Position numbers and translations under genes: made by a program
The notes under the pieces: generated by a model
Seen by the model: the letters and a program-made list of their open reading frames with translations, nothing else
Databases searched by the model: none
Told to the model about the DNA's origin: nothing
Origin: Megalopta genalis
Lineage: Eukaryota; Arthropoda; Insecta; Hymenoptera; Halictidae
Direction: 5' to 3'
Length of the DNA stretch: 64,000 nt
Assembly (NCBI RefSeq): GCF_051020955.1
Contig: NW_027476092.1
Coordinates: forward strand, 3,251,501-3,315,500
Part shown: in pieces, positions 47,501 through 59,775 of the stretch
Layout of the letters: each line of letters begins with the position of its first letter
Position numbering within the stretch: position 1 is the first letter of the stretch

Positions 47501-48291
47501 TAAATCGAAAATAATGGGTCGAGCGAATCGGTCGATTGCGCCGAGACGCGCTATGATGCAACAGACGAGCGATTGGAACGCCCGAATATTTTCAAAGTCC
47601 CACCGTACCGATCAAGAGTAAAGTACCATTTTCCTACATTAGATTTCGTTCTAAATGCTTAATCCCTATGTAGAAACGTTAGTTAAGCAAGAATATCGTA
47701 TTTTTAAAAAAATCTAATGATAGGATTTTCCAGAAAATTGAAAAAACCGAAAAATGTCAAGAGTAAAGTGCCATTTTCTGACATTAGATTTCGTTCTAAA
47801 TGCTTAATCCCAATGTAGAAACGTTAGTTAAGCAAGAATATCGTATTTTCAAAAAAATCTAATGATAGGATTTTTCAGAAAATTGAAAAAACCGTAAAAT
47901 GTCAAGAGTAAAGTGCCCTTATTTTAAACATTATATCGTTCTAAATGCTTAATCACTATGTAAAAAAGTTATCTAAGCAAGAATATGTTATTGAATAAAA
48001 TGAGAAAAATTTATTTTAGCCGTAAATCGAAAATAATGGGTCGAGCGAATCGGTCGATTGCGCCGAGACGCGCTATGATGCAACAGACGAGCGATTGGAA
48101 CGCCCGAATATTTTCAAAGTCCCAACGTACCGATCAAGAGTAAAGTACCATTTTCCTACATTAGATTTCGTTCTAAATGCTTAATCCCTATGTAGAAACG
48201 TTAGTTAAGCAAGAATATCGTATTTTTAAAAAAATCTAATGATAGGATTTTTCAGAAAATTGAAAAAACCGTAAAATGTCAAGAGTAAAGT

Positions 48292-48646
48292 GCCCTTATT
48301 TTAAACAATGTATCGTTCTAAATGCTTAATCCCTATGTAAAAAAGTTATTTAAGCAGGAATATGTTATTGAAAAAAATTAGAAAAATTTATTTTAGCCGT
48401 AAATCGAAAATAATGGGGACACCGGAGCTGTTCGAAGCGCCGAGCGCGCCGCGTACGCCCGAATATTTTCAAAGTCCCAACGTACCGATCAAGAGTAAAG
48501 TACCATTTTCCTACATTAGATTTCGTTCTAAATGCTTAATCCCTATGTAGAAACGTTAGTTAAGCAAGAATATCGTATTTTTAAAAAAATCTAATGATAG
48601 GATTTTTCAGAAAATTGAAAAAACCGTAAAATGTCAAGAGTAAAGT
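48292..48646 (+). repeat. Short B satellite unit (355 bp)
   Basis: B unit with one 145 bp subrepeat missing (500 minus 145), the only one of this length I found. Its remaining segment starts like b and ends like c, as in the 377 bp A units. A B' unit follows directly. Confidence 0.88.
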
Positions 48647-51600
48647 GCCCTTATTTTAAACAATGTATCGTTCTAAATGCTTAATCCCTACGTAAAAAAG
48701 TTATTTCAGCAAGAATATGTTATTGAAAAAAATTAGAAAAATTTATTTTAGCCGTAAATCGAAAATAATGGGGACACCGGAGCTGTTCAAAGCGCCGAGC
48801 GCGCCGCGTACGCCCGAATATTTTCCAAGTCCCAACGTACCGATCAAGAGTAAAGTACCATTTTCCTACATTAGATTTCGTTCTAAATGCTTAATCCCTA
48901 TGTAGAAACGTCAGTTAAGCAAGAATATCGTATTTTTAAAAAAATCTAATGATAGGATTTTCCAGAAAATTGAAAAAACCGAAAAATGTCAAGAGCAAAG
49001 TGCCATTTTCTGACATTAGATTTCGTTCTAAATGCTTAATCCCTATGTAGAAACGTTAGTTAAGCAAGAATATCGTATTTTTAAAAAAATCTAATGATAG
49101 GATTTTTCAGAAAATTGAAAAAACCGTAAAATGTCAAGAGTAAAGTGCCCTTATTTTACACATTATATCGTTCTAAATGCTTAATCCCTATGTAAAAAAG
49201 TTATCTAAGCAAGAATATGTTATTGAATAAAATGAGAAAAATTTATTTTAGCCGTAAATCGAAAATAATGGGTCGAGCGAATCGGTCGATTGCGCCGAGA
49301 CGCGCTATGATGCAACAGACGAGCGATTGGAACGCCCGAATATTTTCAAAGTCCCAACGTACCGATCAAGAGTAAAGTACCATTTTCCTACATTAGATTT
49401 CGTTCTAAATGCTTAATCCCTATGTAGAAACGTTAGTTAAGCAAGAATATCGTATTTTTAAAAAAATCTAATGATAGGATTTTTCAGAAAATTGAAAAAA
49501 CCGTAAAATGTCAAGAGTAAAGTGCCCTTATTTTAAACATTATATCGTTCTAAATGCTTAATCACTATGTAAAAAAGTTATCTAAGCAAGAATATGTTAT
49601 TGAATAAAATGAGAAAAATTTATTTTAGCCGTAAATCGAAAATAATGGGTCGAGCGAATCGGTCGATTGCGCCGAGACGCGCTATGATGCAACAGACGAG
49701 CGATTGGAACGCCCGAATATTTTCAAAGTCCCACCGTACCGATCAAGAGTAAAGTACCATTTTCCTACATTAGATTTCGTTCTAAATGCTTAATCCCTAT
49801 GTAGAAACGTTAGTTAAGCAAGAATATCGTATTTTTAAAAAAATCTAATGATAGGATTTTCCAGAAAATTGAAAAAACCGAAAAATGTCAAGAGTAAAGT
49901 GCCATTTTCTGACATTAGATTTCGTTCTAAATGCTTAATCCCAATGTAGAAACGTTAGTTAAGCAAGAATATCGTATCTTTAAAAAAATCTAATGATAGG
50001 ATTTTTCAGAAAATTGAAAAAACCGTAAAATGTCAAGAGTAAAGTGCCCTTACTTTAAACAATGTATCGTTCTAAATGCTTAATCCCTATGTAAAAAAGT
50101 TATTTAAGCAGGAATATGTTATTAAAAAAAATTAGAAAAATTTATTTTAGCCGTAAATCGAAAATAATGGATCGAGCGAATCGGTCGATTGCGCCGAGAC
50201 GCGCTATGATGCAACAGACGAGCGATTGGAACGCCCGAATATTTTCAAAGTCCCAACGTACCGATCAAGAGTAAAGTACCATTTTCCTACATTAGATTTC
50301 GTTCTAAATGCTTAATCCCTATGTAAAAACGTTAGTTAAGCAAGAATATCGTATTTTTAAAAAAATCTAATGATAGGATTTTCCAGAAAATTGAAAAAAC
50401 CGAAAAATGTCAAGAGTAAAGTGCCATTTTCTGACATTAGATTTCGTTCTAAATGCTTAATCCCTATGTAGAAACGTTAGTTAAGCAAGAATATCGTATT
50501 TTTAAAAAAATCTAATGATAGGATTTTTCAGAAAATTGAAAAAACCGTAAAATGTCAAGAGTAAAGTGCCCTTATTTTAAACATTATATCGTTCTAAATG
50601 CTTAATCACTATGTAAAAAAGTTATCTAAGCAAGAATATGTTATTGAATAAAATGAGAAAAATTTATTTTAGCCGTAAATCGAAAATAATGGGTCGAGCG
50701 AATCGGTCGATTGCGCCGAGACGCGCTATGATGCAACAGACGAGCGATTGGAACGCCCGAATATTTTCAAAGTCCCACCGTACCGATCAAGAGTAAAGTA
50801 CCATTTTCCTACATTAGATTTCGTTCTAAATGCTTAATCCCTATGTAGAAACGTTAGTTAAGCAAGAATATCGTATTTTTAAAAAAATCTAATGATAGGA
50901 TTTTCCAGAAAATTGAAAAAACCGAAAAATGTCAAGAGTAAAGTGCCATTTTCTGACATTAGATTTCGTTCTAAATGCTTAATCCCTATGTAGAAACGTT
51001 AGCTAAGCAAGAATATCGTATTTTTAAAAAAATCTAATGATAGGATTTTTCAGAAAATTGAAAAAACCGTAAAATGTCAAGAGTAAAGTGCCCTTATTTT
51101 AAACAATGTATCGTTCTAAATGCTTAATCCCTACGTAAAAAAGTTATTTCAGCAAGAATATGTTATTGAAAAATATTAGAAAAATTTATTTTAGCCGTAA
51201 ATCGAAAATAATGGGGACACCGGAGCTGTTCAAAGCGCCGAGCGCGCCGCGTACGCCCGAATATTTTCCAAGTCCCAACGTACCGATCAAGAGTAAAGTA
51301 CCATTTTCCTACATTAGATTTCGTTCTAAATGCTTAATCCCTATGTAGAAACGTCAGTTAAGCAAGAATATCGTATTTTTAAAAAAATCTAATGATAGGA
51401 TTTTCCAGAAAATTGAAAAAACCGAAAAATGTCAAGAGCAAAGTGCCATTTTCTGACATTAGATTTCGTTCTAAATGCTTAATCCCTATGTAGAAACGTT
51501 AGTTAAGCAAGAATATCGTATTTTTAAAAAAATCTAATGATAGGATTTTTCAGAAAATTGAAAAAACCGTAAAATGTCAAGAGTAAAGTGCCCTTATTTT

Positions 51601-54600
51601 AAACATTATATCGTTCTAAATGCTTAATCACTATGTAAAAAAGTTATCTAAGCAAGAATATGTTATTGAATAAAATGAGAAAAATTTATTTTAGCCGTAA
51701 ATCGAAAATAATGGGTCGAGCGAATCGGTCGATTGCGCCGAGACGCGCTATGATGCAACAGACGAGCGATTGGAACGCCCGAATATTTTCAAAGTCCCAC
51801 CGTACCGATCAAGAGTAAAGTACCATTTTCCTACATTAGATTTCGTTCTAAATGCTTAATCCCTATGTAGAAACGTTAGTTAAGCAAGAATATCGTATTT
51901 TTAAAAAAATCTGATGATAGGATTTTCCAGAAAATTGAAAAAACCGAAAAATGTCAAGAGTAAAGTGCCATTTTCTGACATTATATTTCGTTCTAAATGC
52001 TTAATCCCAATGTAGAAACGTTAGTTAAGCAAGAATATCGTATTTTTAAAAAAATCTAATGATAGGATTTTTCAGAAAATTGAAAAAACCGTAAAATGTC
52101 AAGAGTAAAGTGCCCTTATTTTAAACATTATATCGTTCTAAATGCTTAATCACTATGTAAAAAAGTTATCTAAGCAAGAATATGTTATTGAATAAAATGA
52201 GAAAAATTTATTTTAGCCGTAAATCGAAAATAATGGGTCGAGCGAATCGGTCGATTGCGCCGAGACGCGCTATGATGCAACAGACGAGCGATTGGAACGC
52301 CCGAATATTTTCAAAGTCCCAACGTACCGATCAAGAGTAAAGTACCATTTTCCTACATTAGATTTCGTTCTAAATGCTTAATCCCTATGTAGAAACGTTA
52401 GTTAAGCAAGAATATCGTATTTTTAAAAAAATCTAATGATAGGATTTTTCAGAAAATTGAAAAAACCGTAAAATGTCAAGAGTAAAGTGCCCTTATTTTA
52501 AACAATGTATCGTTCTAAATGCTTAATCCCTATGTAAAAAAGTTATTTAAGCAGGAATATGTTATTGAAAAAAATTAGAAAAATTTATTTTAGCCGTAAA
52601 TCGAAAATAATGGATCGAGCGAATCGGTCGATTGCGCCGAGACGCGCTATGATGCAACAGACGAGCGATTGGAACGCCCGAATATTTTCAAAGTCCCAAC
52701 GTACCGATCAAGAGTAAAGTACCATTTTCCTACATTAGATTTCGTTCTAAATGCTTAATCCCTATGTAAAAACGTTAGTTAAGCAAGAATATCGTATTTT
52801 TAAAAAAATCTAATGATAGGATTTTCCAGAAAATTGAAAAAACCGAAAAATGTCAAGAGTAAAGTGCCATTTTCTGACATTAGATTTCGTTCTAAATGCT
52901 TAATCCCTATGTAGAAACGTTAGTTAAGCAAGAATATCGTATTTTTAAAAAAATCTAATGATAGGATTTTTCAGAAAATTGAAAAAACCGTAAAATGTCA
53001 AGAGTAAAGTGCCCTTATTTTAAACAATGTATCGTTCTAAATGCTTAATCCCTATGTAAAAAAGTTATTTAAGCAGGAATATGTTATTGAAAAAAATTAG
53101 AAAAATTTATTTTAGCCGTAAATCGAAAATAATGGATCGAGCGAATCGGTCGATTGCGCCGAGACGCGCTATGATGCAACAGACGAGCGATTGGAACGCC
53201 CGAATATTTTCAAAGTCCCAACGTACCGATCAAGAGTAAAGTACCATTTTCCTACATTAGATTTCGTTCTAAATGCTTAATCCCTATGTAAAAACGTTAG
53301 TTAAGCAAGAATATCGTATTTTTAAAAAAATCTAATGATAGGATTTCCCAGAAAATTGAAAAAACCGAAAAATGTCAAGAGTAAAGTGCCATTTTCTGAC
53401 ATTAGATTTCGTTCTAAATGCTTAATCCCTATGTAGAAACGTTAGTTAAGCAAGAATATCGTATTTTTAAAAAAATCTAATGATAGGATTTTTCAGAAAA
53501 TTGAAAAAACCGTAAAATGTCAAGAGTAAAGTGCCCTTATTTTAAACAATGTATCGTTCTAAATGCTTAATCCCTATGTAAAAAAGTTATTTTAGCAGGA
53601 ATATGTTATTGAAAAAAATTAGAAAAATTTATTTTAGCCGTAAATCGAAAATAATGGGGACACCGGAGCTGTTCGAAGCGCCGAGCGCGCCGCGTACGCC
53701 CGAATATTTTCAAAGTCCCAACGTACCGATCAAGAGTAAAGTACCATTTTCCTACATTAGATTTCGTTCTAAATGCTTAATCCCTATGTAAAAACGTTAG
53801 TTAAGCAAGAATATCGTATTTTTAAAAAAATCTAATGATAGGATTTTCCAGAAAATTGAAAAAACCGAAAAATGTCAAGAGTAAAGTGCCATTTTCTGAC
53901 ATTAGATTTCGTTCTAAATGCTTAATCCCTATGTAGAAACGTTAGTTAAGCAAGAATATCGTATTTTTAAAAAAATCTAATGATAGGATTTTTCAGAAAA
54001 TTGAAAAAACCGTAAAATGTCAAGAGTAAAGTGCCCTTATTTTAAACAATGTATCGTTCTAAATGCTTAATCCCTATGTAAAAAAGTTATTTAAGCAGGA
54101 ATATGTTATTGAAAAAAATTAGAAAAATTTATTTTAGCCGTAAATCGAAAATAATGGATCGAGCGAATCGGTCGATTGCGCCGAGACGCGCTATGATGCA
54201 ACAGACGAGCGATTGGAACGCCCGAATATTTTCAAAGTCCCAACGTACCGATCAAGAGTAAAGTACCATTTTCCTACATTAGATTTCGTTCTAAATGCTT
54301 AATCCCTATGTAAAAACGTTAGTTAAGCAAGAATATCGTATTTTTAAAAAAATCTAATGATAGGATTTCCCAGAAAATTGAAAAAACCGAAAAATGTCAA
54401 GAGTAAAGTGCCATTTTCTGACATTAGATTTCGTTCTAAATGCTTAATCCCTATGTAGAAACGTTAGTTAAGCAAGAATATCGTATTTTTAAAAAAATCT
54501 AATGATAGGATTTTTCAGAAAATTGAAAAAACCGAAAAATGTCAAGAGTAAAGTGCCCTTATTTTAAACAATGTATCGTTCTAAATGCTTAATCCCTATG

Positions 54601-57600
54601 TAAAAAAGTTATTTTAGCAGGAATATGTTATTGAAAAAAATTAGAAAAATTTATTTTAGCCGTAAATCGAAAATAATGGATCGAGCGAATCGGTCGATTG
54701 CGCCGAGACGCGCTATGATGCAACAGACGAGCGATTGGAACGCCCGAATATTTTCAAAGTCCCAACGTACCGATCAAGAGTAAAGTACCATTTTCCTACA
54801 TTAGATTTCGTTCTAAATGCTTAATCCCTATGTAAAAACGTTAGTTAAGCAAGAATATCGTATTTTTAAAAAAATCTAATGATAGGATTTTCCAGAAAAT
54901 TGAAAAAACCGAAAAATGTCAAGAGTAAAGTGCCATTTTCTGACATTAGATTTCGTTCTAAATGCTTAATCCCTATGTAGAAACGTTAGTTAAGCAAGAA
55001 TATCGTATTTTTAAAAAAATCTAATGATAGGATTTTTCAGAAAATTGAAAAAACCGTAAAATGTCAAGAGTAAAGTGCCCTTATTTTAAACAATGTATCG
55101 TTCTAAATGCTTAATCCCTATGTAAAAAAGTTATTTAAGCAGGAATATGTTATTGAAAAAAATTAGAAAAATTTATTTTAGCCGTAAATCGAAAATAATG
55201 GATCGAGCGAATCGGTCGATTGCGCCGAGACGCGCTATGATGCAACAGACGAGCGATTGGAACGCCCGAATATTTTCAAAGTCCCAACGTACCGATCAAG
55301 AGTAAAGTACCATTTTCCTACATTAGATTTCGTTCTAAATGCTTAATCCCTATGTAAAAACGTTAGTTAAGCAAGAATATCGTATTTTTAAAAAAATCTA
55401 ATGATAGGATTTTCCAGAAAATTGAAAAAACCGAAAAATGTCAAGAGTAAAGTGCCATTTTCTGACATTAGATTTCGTTCTAAATGCTTAATCCCTATGT
55501 AGAAACGTTAGTTAAGCAAGAATATCGTATTTTTAAAAAAATCTAATGATAGGATTTTTCAGAAAATTGAAAAAACCGTAAAATGTCAAGAGTAAAGTGC
55601 CCTTATTTTAAACAATGTATCGTTCTAAATGCTTAATCCCTATGTAAAAAAGTTATTTTAGCAGGAATATGTTATTGAAAAAAATTAGAAAAATTTATTT
55701 TAGCCGTAAATCGAAAATAATGGGGACACCGGAGCTGTTCGAAGCGCCGAGCGCGCCGCGTACGCCCGAATATTTTCAAAGTCCCAACGTACCGATCAAG
55801 AGTAAAGTACCATTTTCCTACATTAGATTTCGTTCTAAATGCTTAATCCCTATGTAAAAACGTTAGTTAAGCAAGAATATCGTATTTTTAAAAAAATCTA
55901 ATGATAGGATTTTCCAGAAAATTGAAAAAACCGAAAAATGTCAAGAGTAAAGTGCCATTTTCTGACATTAGATTTCGTTCTAAATGCTTAATCCCTATGT
56001 AGAAACGTTAGTTAAGCAAGAATATCGTATTTTTAAAAAAATCTAATGATAGGATTTTTCAGAAAATTGAAAAAACCGTAAAATGTCAAGAGTAAAGTGC
56101 CCTTACTTTAAACAATGTATCGTTCTAAATGCTTAATCCCTATGTAAAAAAGTTATTTAAGCAGGAATATGTTATTGAAAAAAATTAGAAAAATTTATTT
56201 TAGCCGTAAATCGAAAATAATGGATCGAGCGAATCGGTCGATTGCGCCGAGACGCGCTATGATGCAACAGACGAGCGATTGGAACGCCCGAATATTTTCA
56301 AAGTCCCAACGTACCGATCAAGAGTAAAGTACCATTTTCCTACATTAGATTTCGTTCTAAATGCTTAATCCCTATGTAAAAACGTTAGTTAAGCAAGAAT
56401 ATCGTATTTTTAAAAAAATCTAATGATAGGATTTCCCAGAAAATTGAAAAAACCGAAAAATGTCAAGAGTAAAGTGCCATTTTCTGACATTAGATTTCGT
56501 TCTAAATGCTTAATCCCTATGTAGAAACGTTAGTTAAGCAAGAATATCGTATTTTTAAAAAAATCTAATGATAGGATTTTTCAGAAAATTGAAAAAACCG
56601 TAAAATGTCAAGAGTAAAGTGCCCTTATTTTAAACAATGTATCGTTCTAAATGCTTAATCCCTATGTAAAAAAGTTATTTTAGCAGGAATATGTTATTGA
56701 AAAAAATTAGAAAAATTTATTTTAGCCGTAAATCGAAAATAATGGGGACACCGGAGCTGTTCGAAGCGCCGAGCGCGCCGCGTACGCCCGAATATTTTCA
56801 AAGTCCCAACGTACCGATCAAGAGTAAAGTACCATTTTCCTACATTAGATTTCGTTCTAAATGCTTAATCCCTATGTAAAAACGTTAGTTAAGCAAGAAT
56901 ATCGTATTTTTAAAAAAATCTAATGATAGGATTTTCCAGAAAATTGAAAAAACCGAAAAATGTCAAGAGTAAAGTGCCATTTTCTGACATTAGATTTCGT
57001 TCTAAATGCTTAATCCCTATGTAGAAACGTTAGTTAAGCAAGAATATCGTATTTTTAAAAAAATCTAATGATAGGATTTTTCAGAAAATTGAAAAAACCG
57101 TAAAATGTCAAGAGTAAAGTGCCCTTACTTTAAACAATGTATCGTTCTAAATGCTTAATCCCTATGTAAAAAAGTTATTTAAGCAGGAATATGTTATTGA
57201 AAAAAATTAGAAAAATTTATTTTAGCCGTAAATCGAAAATAATGGATCGAGCGAATCGGTCGATTGCGCCGAGACGCGCTATGATGCAACAGACGAGCGA
57301 TTGGAACGCCCGAATATTTTCAAAGTCCCAACGTACCGATCAAGAGTAAAGTACCATTTTCCTACATTAGATTTCGTTCTAAATGCTTAATCCCTATGTA
57401 AAAACGTTAGTTAAGCAAGAATATCGTATTTTTAAAAAATCTAATGATAGGATTTTCCAGAAAATTGAAAAAACCGAAAAATGTCAAGAGTAAAGTGCCA
57501 TTTTCTGACATTAGATTTCGTTCTAAATGCTTAATCCCTATGTAGAAACGTTAGTTAAGCAAGAATATCGTATTTTTAAAAAAATCTAATGATAGGATTT

Positions 57601-59337
57601 TTCAGAAAATTGAAAAAACCGTAAAATGTCAAGAGTAAAGTGCCCTTATTTTAAACAATGTATCGTTCTAAATGCTTAATCCCTATGTAAAAAAGTTATT
57701 TAAGCAGGAATATGTTATTGAAAAAAATTAGAAAAATTTATTTTAGCCGTAAATCGAAAATAATGGATCGGGCGAATCGGTCGATTGCGCCGAGACGCGC
57801 TATGATGCAACAGACGAGCGATTGGAACGCCCGAATATTTTCAAAGTCCCAACGTACCGATCAAGAGTAAAGTACCATTTTCCTACATTAGATTTCGTTC
57901 TAAATGCTTAATCCCTATGTAAAAACGTTAGTTAAGCAAGAATATCGTATTTTTAAAAAAATCTAATGATAGGATTTTCCAGAAAATTGAAAAAACCGAA
58001 AAATGTCAAGAGTAAAGTGCCATTTTCTGACATTAGATTTCGTTCTAAATGCTTAATCCCTATGTAGAAACGTTAGTTAAGCAAGAATATCGTATTTTTA
58101 AAAAAATCTAATGATAGGATTTTTCAGAAAATTGAAAAAACCGTAAAATGTCAAGAGTAAAGTGCCCTTATTTTAAACAATGTATCGTTCTAAATGCTTA
58201 ATCCCTATGTAAAAAAGTTATTTTAGCAGGAATATGTTATTGAAAAAAATTAGAAAAATTTATTTTAGCCGTAAATCGAAAATAATGGGGACACCGGAGC
58301 TGTTCGAAGCGCCGAGCGCGCCGCGTACGCCCGAATATTTTCAAAGTCCCAACGTACCGATCAAGAGTAAAGTACCATTTTCCTACATTAGATTTCGTTC
58401 TAAATGCTTAATCCCTATGTAAAAACGTTAGTTAAGCAAGAATATCGTTTTTTTAAAAAAATCTAATGATAGGATTTTCCAGAAAATTGAAAAAACCGAA
58501 AAATGTCAAGAGTAAAGTGCCATTTTCTGACATTAGATTTCGTTCTAAATGCTTAATCCCTATGTAGAAACGTTAGTTAAGCAAGAATATCGTATTTTTA
58601 AAAAAATCTAATGATAGGATTTTTCAGAAAATTGAAAAAACCGTAAAATGTCAAGAGTAAAGTGCCCTTATTTTAAACAATGTATCGTTCTAAATGCTTA
58701 ATCCCTATGTAAAAAAGTTATTTAAGCAGGAATATGTTATTGAAAAAAATTAGAAAAATTTATTTTAGCCGTAAATCGAAAATAATGGATCGAGCGAATC
58801 GGTCGATTGCGCCGAGACGCGCTATGATGCAACAGACGAGCGATTGGAACGCCCGAATATTTTCAAAGTCCCAACGTACCGATCAAGAGTAAAGTACCAT
58901 TTTCCTACATTAGATTTCGTTCTAAATGCTTAATCCCTATGTAAAAACGTTAGTTAAGCAAGAATATCGTATTTTTAAAAAAATCTAATGATAGGATTTT
59001 CCAGAAAATTGAAAAAACCGAAAAATGTCAAGAGTAAAGTGCCATTTTCTGACATTAGATTTCGTTCTAAATGCTTAATCCCTATGTAGAAACGTTAGTT
59101 AAGCAAGAATATCGTATTTTTAAAAAAATCTAATGATAGGATTTTTCAGAAAATTGAAAAAACCGTAAAATGTCAAGAGTAAAGTGCCCTTATTTTAAAC
59201 AATGTATCGTTCTAAATGCTTAATCCCTATGTAAAAAAGTTATTTAAGCAGGAATATGTTATTGAAAAAAATTAGAAAAATTTATTTTAGCCGTAAATCG
59301 AAAATAATGGATCGAGCGAATCGGTCGATTGCGCCGA

Positions 59338-59350
59338 GACGCGCTATGAT
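59338..59350 (+). repeat. Left target site of element copy 3
   Basis: gacgcgctatgat in an A cassette, the same 13 bases that copy 2 duplicated. The right copy should lie beyond the window, so duplication is inferred. Confidence 0.75.
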
Positions 59351-59494
59351 CCCCCCCGTGTCCGCTACCTTGTCGTGGTGGGGGGGCTTCGTGCCCTAAT
59401 GATCCTCAAGGCTGTGCCGGCGGGGATTTTATTCCCTGGCAGGTTCTACCTAGCCGGAGTGGCTTGAGGTGAGGGGCCAACTAAAGTCGGACAC
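59351..59494 (+). ncRNA. Candidate HDV-like self-cleaving ribozyme, copy 3
   Basis: Same double-pseudoknot layout as in copy 1. P1 is seven C (59351-59357) with seven G (59380-59386), P2 gtgtccg (59358-59364) with cggacac (59488-59494), P3 ctac (59365-59368) with gtgg (59375-59378), J4/2 containing ctaaagt. Here the element begins exactly at the first P1 base, right after the satellite base t at 59350, so the predicted cleavage point coincides with the insertion boundary without ambiguity. Confidence 0.75.
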
Positions 59495-59775
59495 ATACCG
59501 TAAACCTGTGGTCATGTTTTACAGGAACGGGGGTCTTGCCTTAACCGGCCGGACCGCGAGGATGACAACCTCTCTAAAAAATCCCTAGCCCCAAGCAGTG
59601 TTGCGCGGTGAAGAGGGCGTAGCTGGAGTAAGCGCCAGCTATGGTTGGTGGGTGCACCAATCGTTAGCGGACAACCCCGGGGTACCTGGCGACCCCCCGG
59701 GCGTATTAGCCTTCCCCGGGTATGGCGGCTCTACCCGGGGTGACCTCCTTTCCGACCACACTCGTGGGATGAATT
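59495..59775 (+). other. Remainder of 5' UTR, copy 3
   Basis: GC-rich leader of the same length as in copy 1. The ATG at 59725, which matches 7114 in copy 1, opens a frame of only 16 codons before a TGA at about 59773 (gggatgaat), so it is at most a short upstream ORF. Confidence 0.65.

Larger units (their letters stand above)
18223..59350 (+). repeat. Satellite array 3 (41 kb)
   Basis: Uninterrupted satellite between copies 2 and 3. B units start at 19115, 21703, 24291, 25313, 26335, 26835, 29423, 32011, 33033, 34055, 34555, 36476, 39064, 40086, 42007, 44595, 46516, 48292, 48647, 51090, 53533, 55599, 56621 and 58164; the rest are A units. Spacings between B units are sums of 522, 500, 377 and 355, for example 2588, 1022, 1921, 2443 and 2066; the only exception seen is a 1 bp deletion near 57435. 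No gene, RNA gene or other mobile element is seen in this stretch. Confidence 0.97.
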
